From positions 310,001 to 374,000 of the forward strand of contig NZ_JAIWNB010000004.1 in NCBI RefSeq assembly GCF_020215705.1: 64,000 bases of DNA. The letters run 5' to 3'. The DNA comes from Nonomuraea aurantiaca. Its GTDB lineage: Bacteria; Actinomycetota; Actinomycetes; Streptosporangiales; Streptosporangiaceae. The notes below the pieces were generated by a model. It had not been told where the DNA came from and searched no databases. It saw only the letters and a program-made list of their open reading frames with translations. Below are positions 18,141 to 26,636 of this stretch, in pieces. A program made the position numbers and the translations under genes. Each line of letters starts with the position of its first letter. Position 1 is the first letter of the stretch.

Positions 18141-18908
18141 TCACTGGGCGTTCCGGAACTCGGTGGCGTGGCGGGTGAGGTGTTCGATGTCGGTCAGGTA
18201 GAGGTCGGCGTGCCCGGCGGCCAGGTGCGCGGCGAACGCCTCGTTCCCGGCCGCCGCCTGCCGCCGCATGTGATCCACCATCGCCCGCAGCCGTTCGGCC
18301 GCCACCTCGGGCAGCGCCGTACGCTCGGCGCCGGAAAGGCCATAGGCGTCGGCGAGCAGCCGGAGCCGCCTTGTCTGCTCGGTCACCGGCGTCACGGCCT
18401 CGCCGTTGCCGACGGCCGACAGCGGGACGAACCGGTAGGCGGCATAAGCGACGTCCCACAGGCGCGGCCCGGGATGGGCGGTGTCGAAGTCGATGAGCGC
18501 CACCGGCAGGCCGTCGCGGTAGACGCAGTTGTAGGGCGCGATGTCGCCGTGGCAGACGACCTCGGCCGGCTCGCGCGCCGGGAAGTACCACTCGGCGTCG
18601 TGGGCCGCGAAGCCGGTGGTGGCGTCGTGATAGGCCCGCATGAGCACGGCCAGCGCCTCCAGCGCGGCGTCACTCCAGGCGTAGGCGGGCACCGGGTAGT
18701 GCGCCACGTCGCCCGGCACGAAGTCGAGGATCTCCCGTCCGGCCTCGTCCAGCCCGTGCGCGCGCGGCGCCCCGTCGAACCCGGCCGCGGCGAGGTGATC
18801 CAGCAGACGGTGTACGGCCGGCGTCCAGGGACCGGTCGGCCGCCGGACGGTGTTCCCGACCCGGACGACCTCATTGACCCCGCCACCCGCCAACGGCTCT
18901 TCGATCAT
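18141..18908 (-). CDS. Phosphotransferase (APH/choline-kinase fold)
   Basis: 255 residues with VCHGDIAPYNCVYRDG (catalytic HGDxxxxN, near residue 140) and ALIDFDTAHPGPRLWDVAY (metal-binding DFD). This marks a protein-kinase-like fold enzyme of the aminoglycoside phosphotransferase (PF01636) superfamily. The N-terminal lobe is short. The substrate could be an amino sugar, choline-like compound or homoserine; nothing nearby indicates drug resistance. Confidence 0.85.
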   Translation of the reverse strand: MIEEPLAGGGVNEVVRVGNTVRRPTGPWTPAVHRLLDHLAAAGFDGAPRAHGLDEAGREILDFVPGDVAHYPVPAYAWSDAALEALAVLMRAYHDATTGFAAHDAEWYFPAREPAEVVCHGDIAPYNCVYRDGLPVALIDFDTAHPGPRLWDVAYAAYRFVPLSAVGNGEAVTPVTEQTRRLRLLADAYGLSGAERTALPEVAAERLRAMVDHMRRQAAAGNEAFAAHLAAGHADLYLTDIEHLTRHATEFRNAQ

Positions 18909-19048
18909 CCGCGGGACTCTACGCCATCACCGGTTGAGCCATGCGCCTGCCTGGGTGGCGCGCACCTAGGAACAGCGCTGCCTGTCACCGGACAGGGGCG
19001 GGCGGGAGACTGACGACGACGGGAAAGAGAACCGACGAGGGGGATCCG

Positions 19049-19306
19049 ATGTCCGACGTGAACGTGGTGGGCATGTGGGTGACGGCCGACGGCTACATCC
19101 GGCAGGAGCTTCTGCCGGACGGGCGCTACGACGAGGCCCGCGGCGAGCGGCGCAGCGCCTACACCGGCCGCTACACCGTGACGGGCGCCCATCTGGACTA
19201 TGTGGACGACACCGGGTTCACCGCGACGGGCGACATTCGCGACGGCGTCCTCTACCACGAGCACCTGGTGCTCTACCGGGACCCGAAAAGCGGTGTAAAA
19301 GGGTAA
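19049..19306 (+). CDS. Atu4866-family small protein
   Basis: 85 residues from the ATG at 19049, preceded by GAGGGGG. VVGMWVTADGYIRQELLPDGRYDEARG, AYTGRYTVTGAHLDYVDDTGF and DGVLYHEHLVLYR fit the small beta-barrel Atu4866 family, of unknown function and lipocalin-like shape. Monocistronic, ended by the hairpin at 19314. Confidence 0.78.
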   Translation: MSDVNVVGMWVTADGYIRQELLPDGRYDEARGERRSAYTGRYTVTGAHLDYVDDTGFTATGDIRDGVLYHEHLVLYRDPKSGVKG

Positions 19307-19313
19307 AGACCAG

Positions 19314-19348
19314 AAATGCCCGGCCCCCGTGACGGGGACCGGGCATTT
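19314..19348. terminator. Bidirectional terminator hairpin
   Basis: AAATGCCCGG...CCGGGCATTT closes an inner CCCGT/ACGGG stem. A/T flanks lie on both sides. It separates the convergent Atu4866-family and secreted-protein genes. Confidence 0.85.
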
Positions 19349-19364
19349 CTCGAGCCGCGTACGG

Positions 19365-19844
19365 TCAGTGGCGGCGGCCGACGACCTTCACCCAGTCGGT
19401 GGCCTGTGAGCCGTCGAGCCACTCGGCGCCCTCGAAGACCGCCTTCCAGGTGCCCGAGGTGTAGGCCGGGACGCTGGTGGAGAAGTAGCCGTCACGGCTG
19501 GTCCGGACCGACCGCACGTACTCCCACCGGCCGCTGCCGTCCGCCTGGAAGAGGATCGTGATCCGCTTCCAGCCGAGGCGGTGCCACGACTCCGACTCCT
19601 TGCAGTAGTCGGCGTGGTGGACGGACACGAAGCCGCTGATGTAGTCCTCTTCGCACTGCACCGACAGCTTGCCCTCGAGGTTGAGGGGCTTGCCGCGCCA
19701 GGCGGGTTCGGGGTTGGCGTCGAACTGCAGGGCGGTGTGACCACCGTCGGGCTCGGGTTCCGCCAGCGCCGGAGTGGCGGCGGTCGCCACGACCGTGGCG
19801 CCCAGAGCAGCCGCAGCCAGTCCGGCGGCGAGACGTCGCATCAT
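19365..19844 (-). CDS. Secreted protein, Ig-like C-terminal domain
   Basis: The ATG at 19844 follows AAGGAAG by 7 nt, giving 159 residues with a signal peptide (MMRRLAAGLAAAALGATVVATAATPALAEP, cleaved after ALA). The mature part is about 130 residues with two internal Cys (QCEED, DYCKES) that may bond. Its C-terminal half (RWEYVRSVRTSRDGYF...GTWKAVFEGAEW) resembles the end of the next upstream gene's product, a beta-sandwich pattern common in exported actinobacterial proteins. Function unknown. Confidence 0.8.
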   Translation of the reverse strand: MMRRLAAGLAAAALGATVVATAATPALAEPEPDGGHTALQFDANPEPAWRGKPLNLEGKLSVQCEEDYISGFVSVHHADYCKESESWHRLGWKRITILFQADGSGRWEYVRSVRTSRDGYFSTSVPAYTSGTWKAVFEGAEWLDGSQATDWVKVVGRRH

Positions 19845-19991
19845 GAATGAACTTCCTTCCCCGTGTGGAGAACGCGCCCCAAGGACAGAGCACGTCAACG
19901 CCATTGACGCGTTGGGGAAAGGAAAAGTTGCGAAAGCCCCGATCACAATCTTGCAACGACAATTCACCCGTCAGGCTTTATAGGGCCGTTT

Positions 19992-20993
19992 TTAGGTGTT
20001 TATCCCGCTTTCTTGGATTTTCGAGACCTTTGGGGCGTAATGGTCGGTTCCCAGGTAGCGGGCTCGCCAGTAGCCGCCTGGGCGGCCCCGCACCGTCCTG
20101 CCGAAGTCGCCCGTCTCGCCGGTGGTCGCGATCGCCACCCGCTCCCACGTGTCCTCGGCCTCCGCGCGCCACAGGATCTCCACCTGCTGGTCCGCGAACG
20201 GCGCATAGTCCTCGTAACCTCGCGGGTCCACCCTGGTCAGGGAGCCGCGCAGCCGTACGGAGCCGGCTCCGCCCGCCTTCTCCGCCCGTACGGACGACAG
20301 CTTGGTCTCCCGCCTGAGCTGGAACGTCTGGTTGCGCGTCACGCTCTGCCCGTCGTCGCCCGTCGCGGTGGCGGTGATCGTCCAGGTGCCCGACGGGTAG
20401 AAGCGGGTGAGGACCTTGTCGGGCAGGAACCGCCAGGTCTGCCAGCCGTCCAGCATCCGCGTCCCGACCGGCACCGTCCGCCACGCCGGCATGAACGGCA
20501 GCGCGGGCTCCACGGTGATGGGTCGCGGCTGCGGTCGCCGGGCCGACGCCCAGATGTCCGGGCCGAACCAGGACGGCCACCCCTCCCCGGCGGGCCGCGC
20601 ACCCGGGTCCGCTGCCTGGGCGGGGTCCACGACGGTCTCTCCGCCCGGAGCGGGCTTGACACCTCGAATGGGCTTGCCGCCCGGAGCGGTGACGCGCATG
20701 GCGCCCGTGGCCGGCGGTAGGGGGCCGACGGGCGATCCGCCGGTGATGGGCGTCTGGCCCGTGGCGCCGGGCGTGGCGCCGGGCTCCACCTTGATGGTCA
20801 CCCCGTCCTTGCCCTTCGCCCCCTTGGCGACCACGTCGATCACCAGGCGGACGGTGTTCCCGGCTCCGACGACGGGGCTTGCGGGCCTGATGCTGATCTC
20901 ACGAATGGCGAGCTCGGTCGCTGCGGAGGACGCCGGTATGGGCACCGCGAGGGCCCCCGCCGCGAGCGAGACGAGAAGAAGACTTCTGGTCAT
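19992..20993 (-). CDS. Secreted protein with proline/glycine-rich linker, related to its neighbour
   Basis: The ATG at 20993 gives 333 residues and a clear signal peptide (MTRSLLLVSLAAGALAVPIPASSAA). An N-terminal beta domain (IREISIRPASPVVGAGNTVRLVIDV) is followed by a Gly/Pro-rich linker (about residues 60-130), then a second beta domain and a C-terminal segment (TWERVAIATTGETGDFGRTV...GYWRARYLGTDHYAP) that parallels the downstream secreted protein. No catalytic motif seen. Possibly an envelope-binding protein arisen by tandem duplication. Confidence 0.75.
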   Translation of the reverse strand: MTRSLLLVSLAAGALAVPIPASSAATELAIREISIRPASPVVGAGNTVRLVIDVVAKGAKGKDGVTIKVEPGATPGATGQTPITGGSPVGPLPPATGAMRVTAPGGKPIRGVKPAPGGETVVDPAQAADPGARPAGEGWPSWFGPDIWASARRPQPRPITVEPALPFMPAWRTVPVGTRMLDGWQTWRFLPDKVLTRFYPSGTWTITATATGDDGQSVTRNQTFQLRRETKLSSVRAEKAGGAGSVRLRGSLTRVDPRGYEDYAPFADQQVEILWRAEAEDTWERVAIATTGETGDFGRTVRGRPGGYWRARYLGTDHYAPKVSKIQESGINT

Positions 20994-21059
20994 GATCGAG
21001 ACGCTAGGAAGCACCCGGTAATGACCAGGACCACGACGCACGCCCCGAACGGCAAAGGA

Positions 21060-22895
21060 TCAGCCGGCGTACAGGCCCTCGATGACGTCGGCGTACTTGG
21101 CGTGGATGACCCGCCTCTTGAGCTTCAGGCTGGGGGTCAGCTCCTCGGTCTCGGCCGTCCACTCGGTGCCGAGCAGCGCCCACCGCTTGACCTGCTGCAC
21201 CCTGGCCAGCTTGGCGTTGGCCGCCACGACGGCGGCCTCCACCTCCTTGAGCACCGCGGAGTGCTCGGCCAGCTCGGCGAGCGAGCCGAACGTGATGCCG
21301 CGCGCCTGCGCCCAGCCGGGCGACACCTCGGCGTCGAGCGTCAGCACGGCCACCGGGTAGGCCCGGTTGTCGCCGTAGGCGAGGGCCTGGCCGATGAGGG
21401 GGTGTTCCTTGAGGTGGTTCTCGATCTCGGCCGGGGAGATGTTCTCGCCGCCGGCGGTGATGATCAGCTCCTTCTTGCGGTCGACGACCCGGTAGAAGCC
21501 GTCGTCGTCGACCGAGCCGATGTCGCCGGTGTGCAGCCATCCGTCCTCGTCGATCAGCTGGGCGCTGTCCTCGGGACGGTTGTGGTAGCCGCGGGTGTTG
21601 AGCGGGCTCCTGGTGAGGATCTCGCCGTCGGCGGCGATGCGGATCTCGACGCCCGGCTCCGCCCGCCCGACGGTGCCCAGGCGGTAGCAGGAGGGGCTGT
21701 TGCCGGTGAAGGCACCGGTCGTCTCCGTCATGCCGTACACGTCGATGACCTTGAGGCCGAGACCGGCGTAGAAGCGCTGCACCTCGGCGGGGAGCGGCGC
21801 GGCGCCCGTGGCGGTCCACTCGGCGCGGTCGAAGCCGATCATGCCGCGGATGATGGACAGCAGCGAGGAGTCGGCCTGCTCGTAGGCGGCGGCGATCTCG
21901 GGGGTGAGCGTGCCGCCGTACTGCCCGGCCTCGACGTAGGCGACGCCGGCGGCCATGGCCCGTCGTACGGCGTCCTGCTGCTCTTCGGTCTGGGTGGCGA
22001 GGACCGCCAGCAGGCGGGCCATCATCTTCTCCCACACGCGCGGCACGCCGAAGAACATCATCGGCTTGACCTGCCCGAGCGTGGCGCCGAGGTTGGCCAG
22101 GTCGGTGCAGAAGTACACGTGGGAGACCTTCACCAGGGGCAGGTAGAGGCTGAGCACCCGCTCGGCGATGTGCGCGTAGGTGAGGTAGGAGATCTGCGTG
22201 CCCTGGAGGGGCAGCGAGGTGATGCGGTCGGTCGACTCGACCTCGTAGAAGACGTTCGCGTGGGTGAGGGGGACGCCCTTGGGGCGGCCGGTGGTGCCCG
22301 AGGTGTACAGGACGGTGACCACGTCGTCCGCCGTCACGGCGCGCCAGCGGGCCTCGACCTCGTCCGGGCGCGCGGCCAGCGCGGAGCGGCCCAGCTCCAG
22401 GAAGTCCGGCCAGGACAGGAACCGGTCGTCGTCGGGCGCGCCCTCCAGCATGATGATCTTGCGGAGCCCCGTCAGCCGATCGAGCACCGGCTGCCAGCGG
22501 GCCAGCTCGGCGGGCCCGCCGAGCACCGCGATCCGGGCACTCACGTCGGCGGCGACGAACGCGATCTGGTCGGGCGCGAACGTCGAGTAGACGGTGCAGC
22601 CGACGCCGCCCGCGTGCACCGCGCCGAGGTCGGCGAGCACGTGCTCGCTCCTGTTGACCATCATCAGCGCGACGGATTCGCCGGGTTCGAGGCCGAGCGC
22701 GGCGTATCCGGCCGCTATCTCGAGCACCCGCTGCCGGGCCTCGCCGTAACTCAGCGTGTTCCAGCCGTCGTCGGCGGGGTCGGAGTAGGCGGGCGCGTCC
22801 GGGTAGCGCTCGGCCAGCTCGCCGAGCTGCCCGCATACGGTACGGCCGGCGATTAACCGCTCGATCTCCGCCCGGACTTCGAGGACATCTGCCAT
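21060..22895 (-). CDS. Long-chain fatty acid--CoA ligase (AMP-forming)
   Basis: 611 residues. ANL-superfamily motifs: VVTVLYTSGTTGRPKGVPLTH (P-loop, near residue 175), YGMTETTGAF (A5), GWLHTGDIGSVDDDGFYRVVDRKKELIIT (A7/A8 hinge) and GENISPAEIE. Activates fatty acids for beta-oxidation or lipid synthesis. It resembles the FadD15-type AMP-dependent ligases of actinobacteria. A near-palindrome just upstream of the start codon suggests repression by a TetR-type regulator. It is divergent from the peptide transporter. Confidence 0.93.
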   Translation of the reverse strand: MADVLEVRAEIERLIAGRTVCGQLGELAERYPDAPAYSDPADDGWNTLSYGEARQRVLEIAAGYAALGLEPGESVALMMVNRSEHVLADLGAVHAGGVGCTVYSTFAPDQIAFVAADVSARIAVLGGPAELARWQPVLDRLTGLRKIIMLEGAPDDDRFLSWPDFLELGRSALAARPDEVEARWRAVTADDVVTVLYTSGTTGRPKGVPLTHANVFYEVESTDRITSLPLQGTQISYLTYAHIAERVLSLYLPLVKVSHVYFCTDLANLGATLGQVKPMMFFGVPRVWEKMMARLLAVLATQTEEQQDAVRRAMAAGVAYVEAGQYGGTLTPEIAAAYEQADSSLLSIIRGMIGFDRAEWTATGAAPLPAEVQRFYAGLGLKVIDVYGMTETTGAFTGNSPSCYRLGTVGRAEPGVEIRIAADGEILTRSPLNTRGYHNRPEDSAQLIDEDGWLHTGDIGSVDDDGFYRVVDRKKELIITAGGENISPAEIENHLKEHPLIGQALAYGDNRAYPVAVLTLDAEVSPGWAQARGITFGSLAELAEHSAVLKEVEAAVVAANAKLARVQQVKRWALLGTEWTAETEELTPSLKLKRRVIHAKYADVIEGLYAG

Positions 22896-22908
22896 GGCAC
22901 CCGCCTCC

Positions 22909-22922
22909 AGTCAGTACTCACT
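22909..22922. promoter_or_regulatory. Palindromic candidate operator upstream of the acyl-CoA ligase gene
   Basis: AGTCAGTACTCACT has the symmetric form AGT-N-AGTACT-N-ACT. It lies 14-27 bp upstream of the ligase start codon. Size and symmetry fit a TetR-family site; no such regulator is encoded in the window. Confidence 0.45.
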
Positions 22923-23023
22923 TGCTCAGCTGGCATGCATCGCACCACACCGCCGGGGTAGCGGCAAGAGCACGGCATTCTCGTCACGTAGAGTGATGTG
23001 TCGCGCACGAAGGAGGGCGGCGC

Positions 23024-24502
23024 ATGAGCAAGGGCGAAAGGACGTTCTTCGGGCATCCGTGGGGCCTGGCGACGCTGTTCGGCACCGAGATGTGGGAGCG
23101 TTTCAGCTGGTACGGCCTGCGCGCCATCCTGGCCACCTTCATGGCGGCCTCCCCCGCCCAGCATGGCCTCGGCATGACCGAGCAGACCGCGCAGGCGGTG
23201 GTCGGCGTCTACGGCGCGCTGATCTACCTGGTGGCGCTGCCCGGCGGCTGGATCGCCGACCGGGTGCTGGGCCCGCGCAGGTCGGTCTTCCTGGGCGGCT
23301 TCATCATCATGTGCGGCCACATCAGCATGGCCCTCCCGGTGAGCGGGTCGTTCTTCGTCTGGCTCGGGCTGCTGCTGATCATCGCGGGCACCGGCCTGCT
23401 CAAGCCGAACATCTCGGTCATGGTCGGCCGGCTCTACCGCGACGAGGACGACGGGCGCAGGGACGCCGGGTTCTCGCTGTTCTACCTGGGCATCAACATC
23501 GGCGCCTTCCTCGCGCCGATCGTGGTGGGCGCGCTGGCCGCGGACGACCGCTGGCACCTGGGCTTCGGCGCGGCGGCGGTCGGCATGGCGTTCGGCCTGC
23601 TGCAGTACACGCTGGGCAGGAAGAGCCTCAGAGGCGTCGGCGACGAGCCGGGCCTGCCGCTGACGCCGCCCGAACGGGCACGGGCCGTCAAGCTGGTCTC
23701 GTTCGCGGTGGCGGTGACCGTGGTGGCCATGGCGATCTGGGTGGCGACGGGGACGTTCACGCTGTCCCGGCTCACGGTCGTGGTGACGGTCGTGGTGCTG
23801 GCGGTGCCGGTGCTCTACTTCGGCTACATCATGCTCGGCAGTCACGACCTGACCGAGGACGAGCGGTTGCGGATGAAGGCCTACATCTGGCTCTTCGTGG
23901 CGGCCGCGATCTTCTGGATGATCTTCGACCTGGCGCCGAGCAAGCTGCTGTTCTTCGCCCAGCACAACACCGTCCTGTCGCTGTTCGGCATCCCCATCCA
24001 GGCGGCGACCACGCAGTCGTTCAACTCGCTGTTCATCCTGCTCCTGGTGCCGGTGTTCGCGGCGTTGTGGACGAAGCTGGGGACCCGGGTGAGCACGCCG
24101 CAGAAGTTCGGGTTCGCGCTGTTCATGGCGGGGCTGAGCTTCGTGGTCATGGCGCTGGCCGCCAAGCTGGCCGAGACGGGCAAGATCTCGGTCTGGTGGC
24201 TGGTGCTGGTCTATCTGATCCAGGTGTTCGGCGAGCTGTCGCTGAGCCCGGTCGGTCTCTCGGTCACCAGCAAGCTGGCGCCGCGGGCGTTCAAGGGTCA
24301 GATGCTCGGCATCTGGTTCATCGCGGTGTCGGTGGGCGACGCGGTCGGCGGGCAGACCGGGCGGCTCAGCGATGTGCTGTCCGAACCCGCGTACTACCTG
24401 CTCCTGGCCATGACGGCGGTCGTGGCGGGAGTGGTGCTGCTGGTGTTCACCCGGCGGCTGCGGGTACTGATGGCGGAGCACCACACCGAGCAGCTCAGGT
24501 AG
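23024..24502 (+). CDS. POT/PTR family proton-dependent oligopeptide transporter
   Basis: 492-residue inner-membrane protein with about 12-14 hydrophobic helices. Family markers are FGTEMWERFSWYGLRAILATF (the ExxERFxYY-like motif on helix 1), GGWIADRVLGPRRS, LKPNISVMVGRLY and FSLFYLGINIGAFLAP (the second PTR signature). Imports di- or tripeptides with protons. The ATG is preceded by AAGGAGG at the usual distance. The TRIC-like gene follows after 11 nt. Confidence 0.93.
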   Translation: MSKGERTFFGHPWGLATLFGTEMWERFSWYGLRAILATFMAASPAQHGLGMTEQTAQAVVGVYGALIYLVALPGGWIADRVLGPRRSVFLGGFIIMCGHISMALPVSGSFFVWLGLLLIIAGTGLLKPNISVMVGRLYRDEDDGRRDAGFSLFYLGINIGAFLAPIVVGALAADDRWHLGFGAAAVGMAFGLLQYTLGRKSLRGVGDEPGLPLTPPERARAVKLVSFAVAVTVVAMAIWVATGTFTLSRLTVVVTVVVLAVPVLYFGYIMLGSHDLTEDERLRMKAYIWLFVAAAIFWMIFDLAPSKLLFFAQHNTVLSLFGIPIQAATTQSFNSLFILLLVPVFAALWTKLGTRVSTPQKFGFALFMAGLSFVVMALAAKLAETGKISVWWLVLVYLIQVFGELSLSPVGLSVTSKLAPRAFKGQMLGIWFIAVSVGDAVGGQTGRLSDVLSEPAYYLLLAMTAVVAGVVLLVFTRRLRVLMAEHHTEQLR

Positions 24503-24513
24503 AAATCTCTCTC

Positions 24514-25128
24514 GTGTCGGAAATTCTCGATCTCGTAGGCATCTTCGTCTTCGCCCTGTCGGGCGCGCTGATGGGCGTACGCAAACGGCTCGACGTGGTG
24601 GGCATGGCGATGATCGCCGAGATGACCGCGCTGGGCGGCGGCGTCGTGCGCGACCTGATCCTCAACGTCCGGCCCAGCGCCTTCCAGAGCTCCGGGTACG
24701 TGCTCGTGCCGCTCGCGGCCACGGTCATCGTGTTCTTCTGGCATCCGCACGTGGCCAAGGTGATGCCCGCCATCCTGGTGCTCGACGCGGCGGGCCTCGG
24801 GCTGTTCTGCGCGGTGGGCACGGAGAAGGCGCTCGACTACGGGCTCGGCCCCCTGCACGCGGCCCTGCTCGGCGTCACCACGGCGATCGGCGGCGGCATG
24901 CTGCGCGACGTGCTGGCCGGGGAGATCCCGACGCTGCTGTACGACCGCCAGCTCTACGCGGTGCCCGCGATGCTCGGCTCGGCGGTGATGGCCGCGCTCT
25001 ACACGCACGGGCTGTACGGCTGGCCCGCCACGCTGGCCGCCGCCGTGCTGGCCTTCGGCCTGCGCATCGCCGCGATGCGCTACAACTGGCGCGCCCCGCT
25101 GGCCAGGGGCGTCAAACCCCCCGAATGA
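24514..25128 (+). CDS. Trimeric intracellular cation (TRIC/UPF0126) channel family protein
   Basis: 204 residues from the GTG at 24514. Two homologous glycine-rich halves are visible: VGIFVFALSGALMGVRKRLDVVGM...GGGVVRDLIL and LLGVTTAIGGGMLRDVLAGEIP. These carry the family's repeated ALSGxxxG...GGGxxRD(x)L pattern with about seven transmembrane helices. Prokaryotic TRIC homologues form K+-permeable trimers. It lies 11 nt behind the peptide transporter and is probably co-transcribed. Confidence 0.9.
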   Translation: MSEILDLVGIFVFALSGALMGVRKRLDVVGMAMIAEMTALGGGVVRDLILNVRPSAFQSSGYVLVPLAATVIVFFWHPHVAKVMPAILVLDAAGLGLFCAVGTEKALDYGLGPLHAALLGVTTAIGGGMLRDVLAGEIPTLLYDRQLYAVPAMLGSAVMAALYTHGLYGWPATLAAAVLAFGLRIAAMRYNWRAPLARGVKPPE

Positions 25129-25138
25129 CCCAGGCGCG

Positions 25139-26572
25139 TCAGACCATCGGCATGAGCGAATCGGGCAGCCGCGGGCTGATCCCGGCGGTTCCGCGCTCGT
25201 GGGCCGCCGCGATCCGGCTGACGGCTTCGGCGAGCACCTGGGGCGGGAGCGTGTACGGCAGGCGCAGGTAGCCCTCCAGCGTGCCTTCCAGCCCGAACCA
25301 GGGCCCCGGAGCCAGGCGTACCCCCTGATGGGCCGCGGCGTCGGCGAGGGCGACCGAGGAGCCCCCGTCCAGCCGCACCCACAACGTGCCGCCGCCTTTC
25401 GGCACGGTGAAGCTCCACCCGGGCAGCCGTTCGCGGAGCACGGCGACGAGCGCGTCGCGGGAGGCCCGCAGCGTACGGCGGCGCTCGGCCCTGGTCTCCT
25501 CCAGCCGGTCGAACAGCCGCGCCACCACGAGCTGCTCCAGCACCGGGCTGGCGATGTCCACGGCCCCGCGGTGGACGGCCAGGCGGCGGGCCAGCGCGGC
25601 CGTGGTGCGCACCCAGCCGATGCGCAGCCCGCCCCACCACAGCTTGGAGGCCGAGCCGATGCTGATCATCCGGCTGTCGGTGTCGAAGGCGGCCATGGGC
25701 GCCGTGCGCGGCACCTCGTCCAGGGCCAGCTCCGACCAGGTCTCGTCGACCACGAGCACGGTGTCCGTACGCCTGGCGGCCCCGGCGATCGCGGCCCTGG
25801 TGGCGTCGTCCATGAGCGCGCCGGTCGGGTTCTGGAAGTCGGGCATCAGGTAGGCCAGCCGGGCCGCGGACTGGCGCATGGCGCAGGAGACCAGGTCGGC
25901 CTGCCAGCCCTCGTGCGAGATGCCGACGGGCACCATCCGGGCGCCGCGCCGGCGGGCCACGTCGATGGCGTGCGGGTAGGTGGGCGACTCGACGAGCACC
26001 GGGTCGCCCGCGCCGACGAGCAGGCCCAGCACGAGCTGGATCGCGTGCTGGGAGCCGGTGGTGACAAGGATCTGCTCCGGCCTGGTGGCCAGCCCGCGGC
26101 CGGTGTAGTGGGCGGCGATCCGCTCCCTGAGCGCGAGCAGGCCCATCGGGTCGTAGCCGTGGCCCATGCCGTACCTGGGCAGGTCCGCCACGGCCTCGGT
26201 CATGGCCTCGGCCAGCGCCGACGGCCCGGGCGGGGCGGCGCAGTGCAGCGGGATGAGCCCGTCGCCGTCGACGGACAGCCACGGGTTGTCCGCCGACATG
26301 GCCGGGTCCGGCAGCGCGGTCCAGCTGCCCGAGCCCTGCCTGCTCTCCAGGTAGCCCCGCTCGCGCAGCAGGTCGTAGGCGGCCGTTACAGTGGTGCGGC
26401 TGACCTCCAGGGTCTTGGCCAGGTCGCGTTCGGCGGGCAGGCGCACCCGCACCGGCAGCTGACCGTCCATGATGAGCGCGCGCACGGCGTCGGCGAGCGC
26501 GCGGTAATAGGGCCGGGCGCCCGCGGGGACGTCCACCAGCCGGGCCACCTGAGTCGCCGACAAATGCCGCAT
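25139..26572 (-). CDS. MocR-type regulator (GntR HTH + aminotransferase domain)
   Basis: 477 residues from the ATG at 26572. Residues ~15-85 form a GntR winged helix (YYRALADAVRALIMDGQLP...LPAERDLAKTLEVSRTTVTAAYDLLRERGYL). The rest is a fold-type I aminotransferase with YGMGHGYDPMGLLALRERIA, VTTGSQHAIQL, PDFQNPTGALMDD and the PLP lysine in SIGSASKLWWGGLRIGW. MocR proteins sense PLP or amines and often control the adjacent gene, here the divergent yczE-like gene across a 64-bp gap. It converges on the TRIC-like gene. Confidence 0.92.
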   Translation of the reverse strand: MRHLSATQVARLVDVPAGARPYYRALADAVRALIMDGQLPVRVRLPAERDLAKTLEVSRTTVTAAYDLLRERGYLESRQGSGSWTALPDPAMSADNPWLSVDGDGLIPLHCAAPPGPSALAEAMTEAVADLPRYGMGHGYDPMGLLALRERIAAHYTGRGLATRPEQILVTTGSQHAIQLVLGLLVGAGDPVLVESPTYPHAIDVARRRGARMVPVGISHEGWQADLVSCAMRQSAARLAYLMPDFQNPTGALMDDATRAAIAGAARRTDTVLVVDETWSELALDEVPRTAPMAAFDTDSRMISIGSASKLWWGGLRIGWVRTTAALARRLAVHRGAVDIASPVLEQLVVARLFDRLEETRAERRRTLRASRDALVAVLRERLPGWSFTVPKGGGTLWVRLDGGSSVALADAAAHQGVRLAPGPWFGLEGTLEGYLRLPYTLPPQVLAEAVSRIAAAHERGTAGISPRLPDSLMPMV

Positions 26573-26575
26573 AAA

Positions 26576-26636
26576 GGCCACTTTCCGGGATTGGCCCTGT
26601 TTTGGCAAGCCACCTCCCTGCCACTCTGGGACCACT
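26576..26636. promoter_or_regulatory. MocR/YczE divergent control region with CCACT repeats
   Basis: The gap contains same-orientation boxes GGCCACT (26576-26582), TGCCACT (26619-26625) and GACCACT (26630-26636), the last abutting the yczE ATG. The last two are offset by 11 bp, one helical turn. MocR regulators commonly bind direct repeats in such gaps. Confidence 0.45.

Noticed and set aside
22894..25128. 744-residue frame covering the POT transporter and TRIC-like gene
   Set aside because: The first part is Arg/Gly-rich shadow of the transporter; only the part from GTG 24514 has family motifs.
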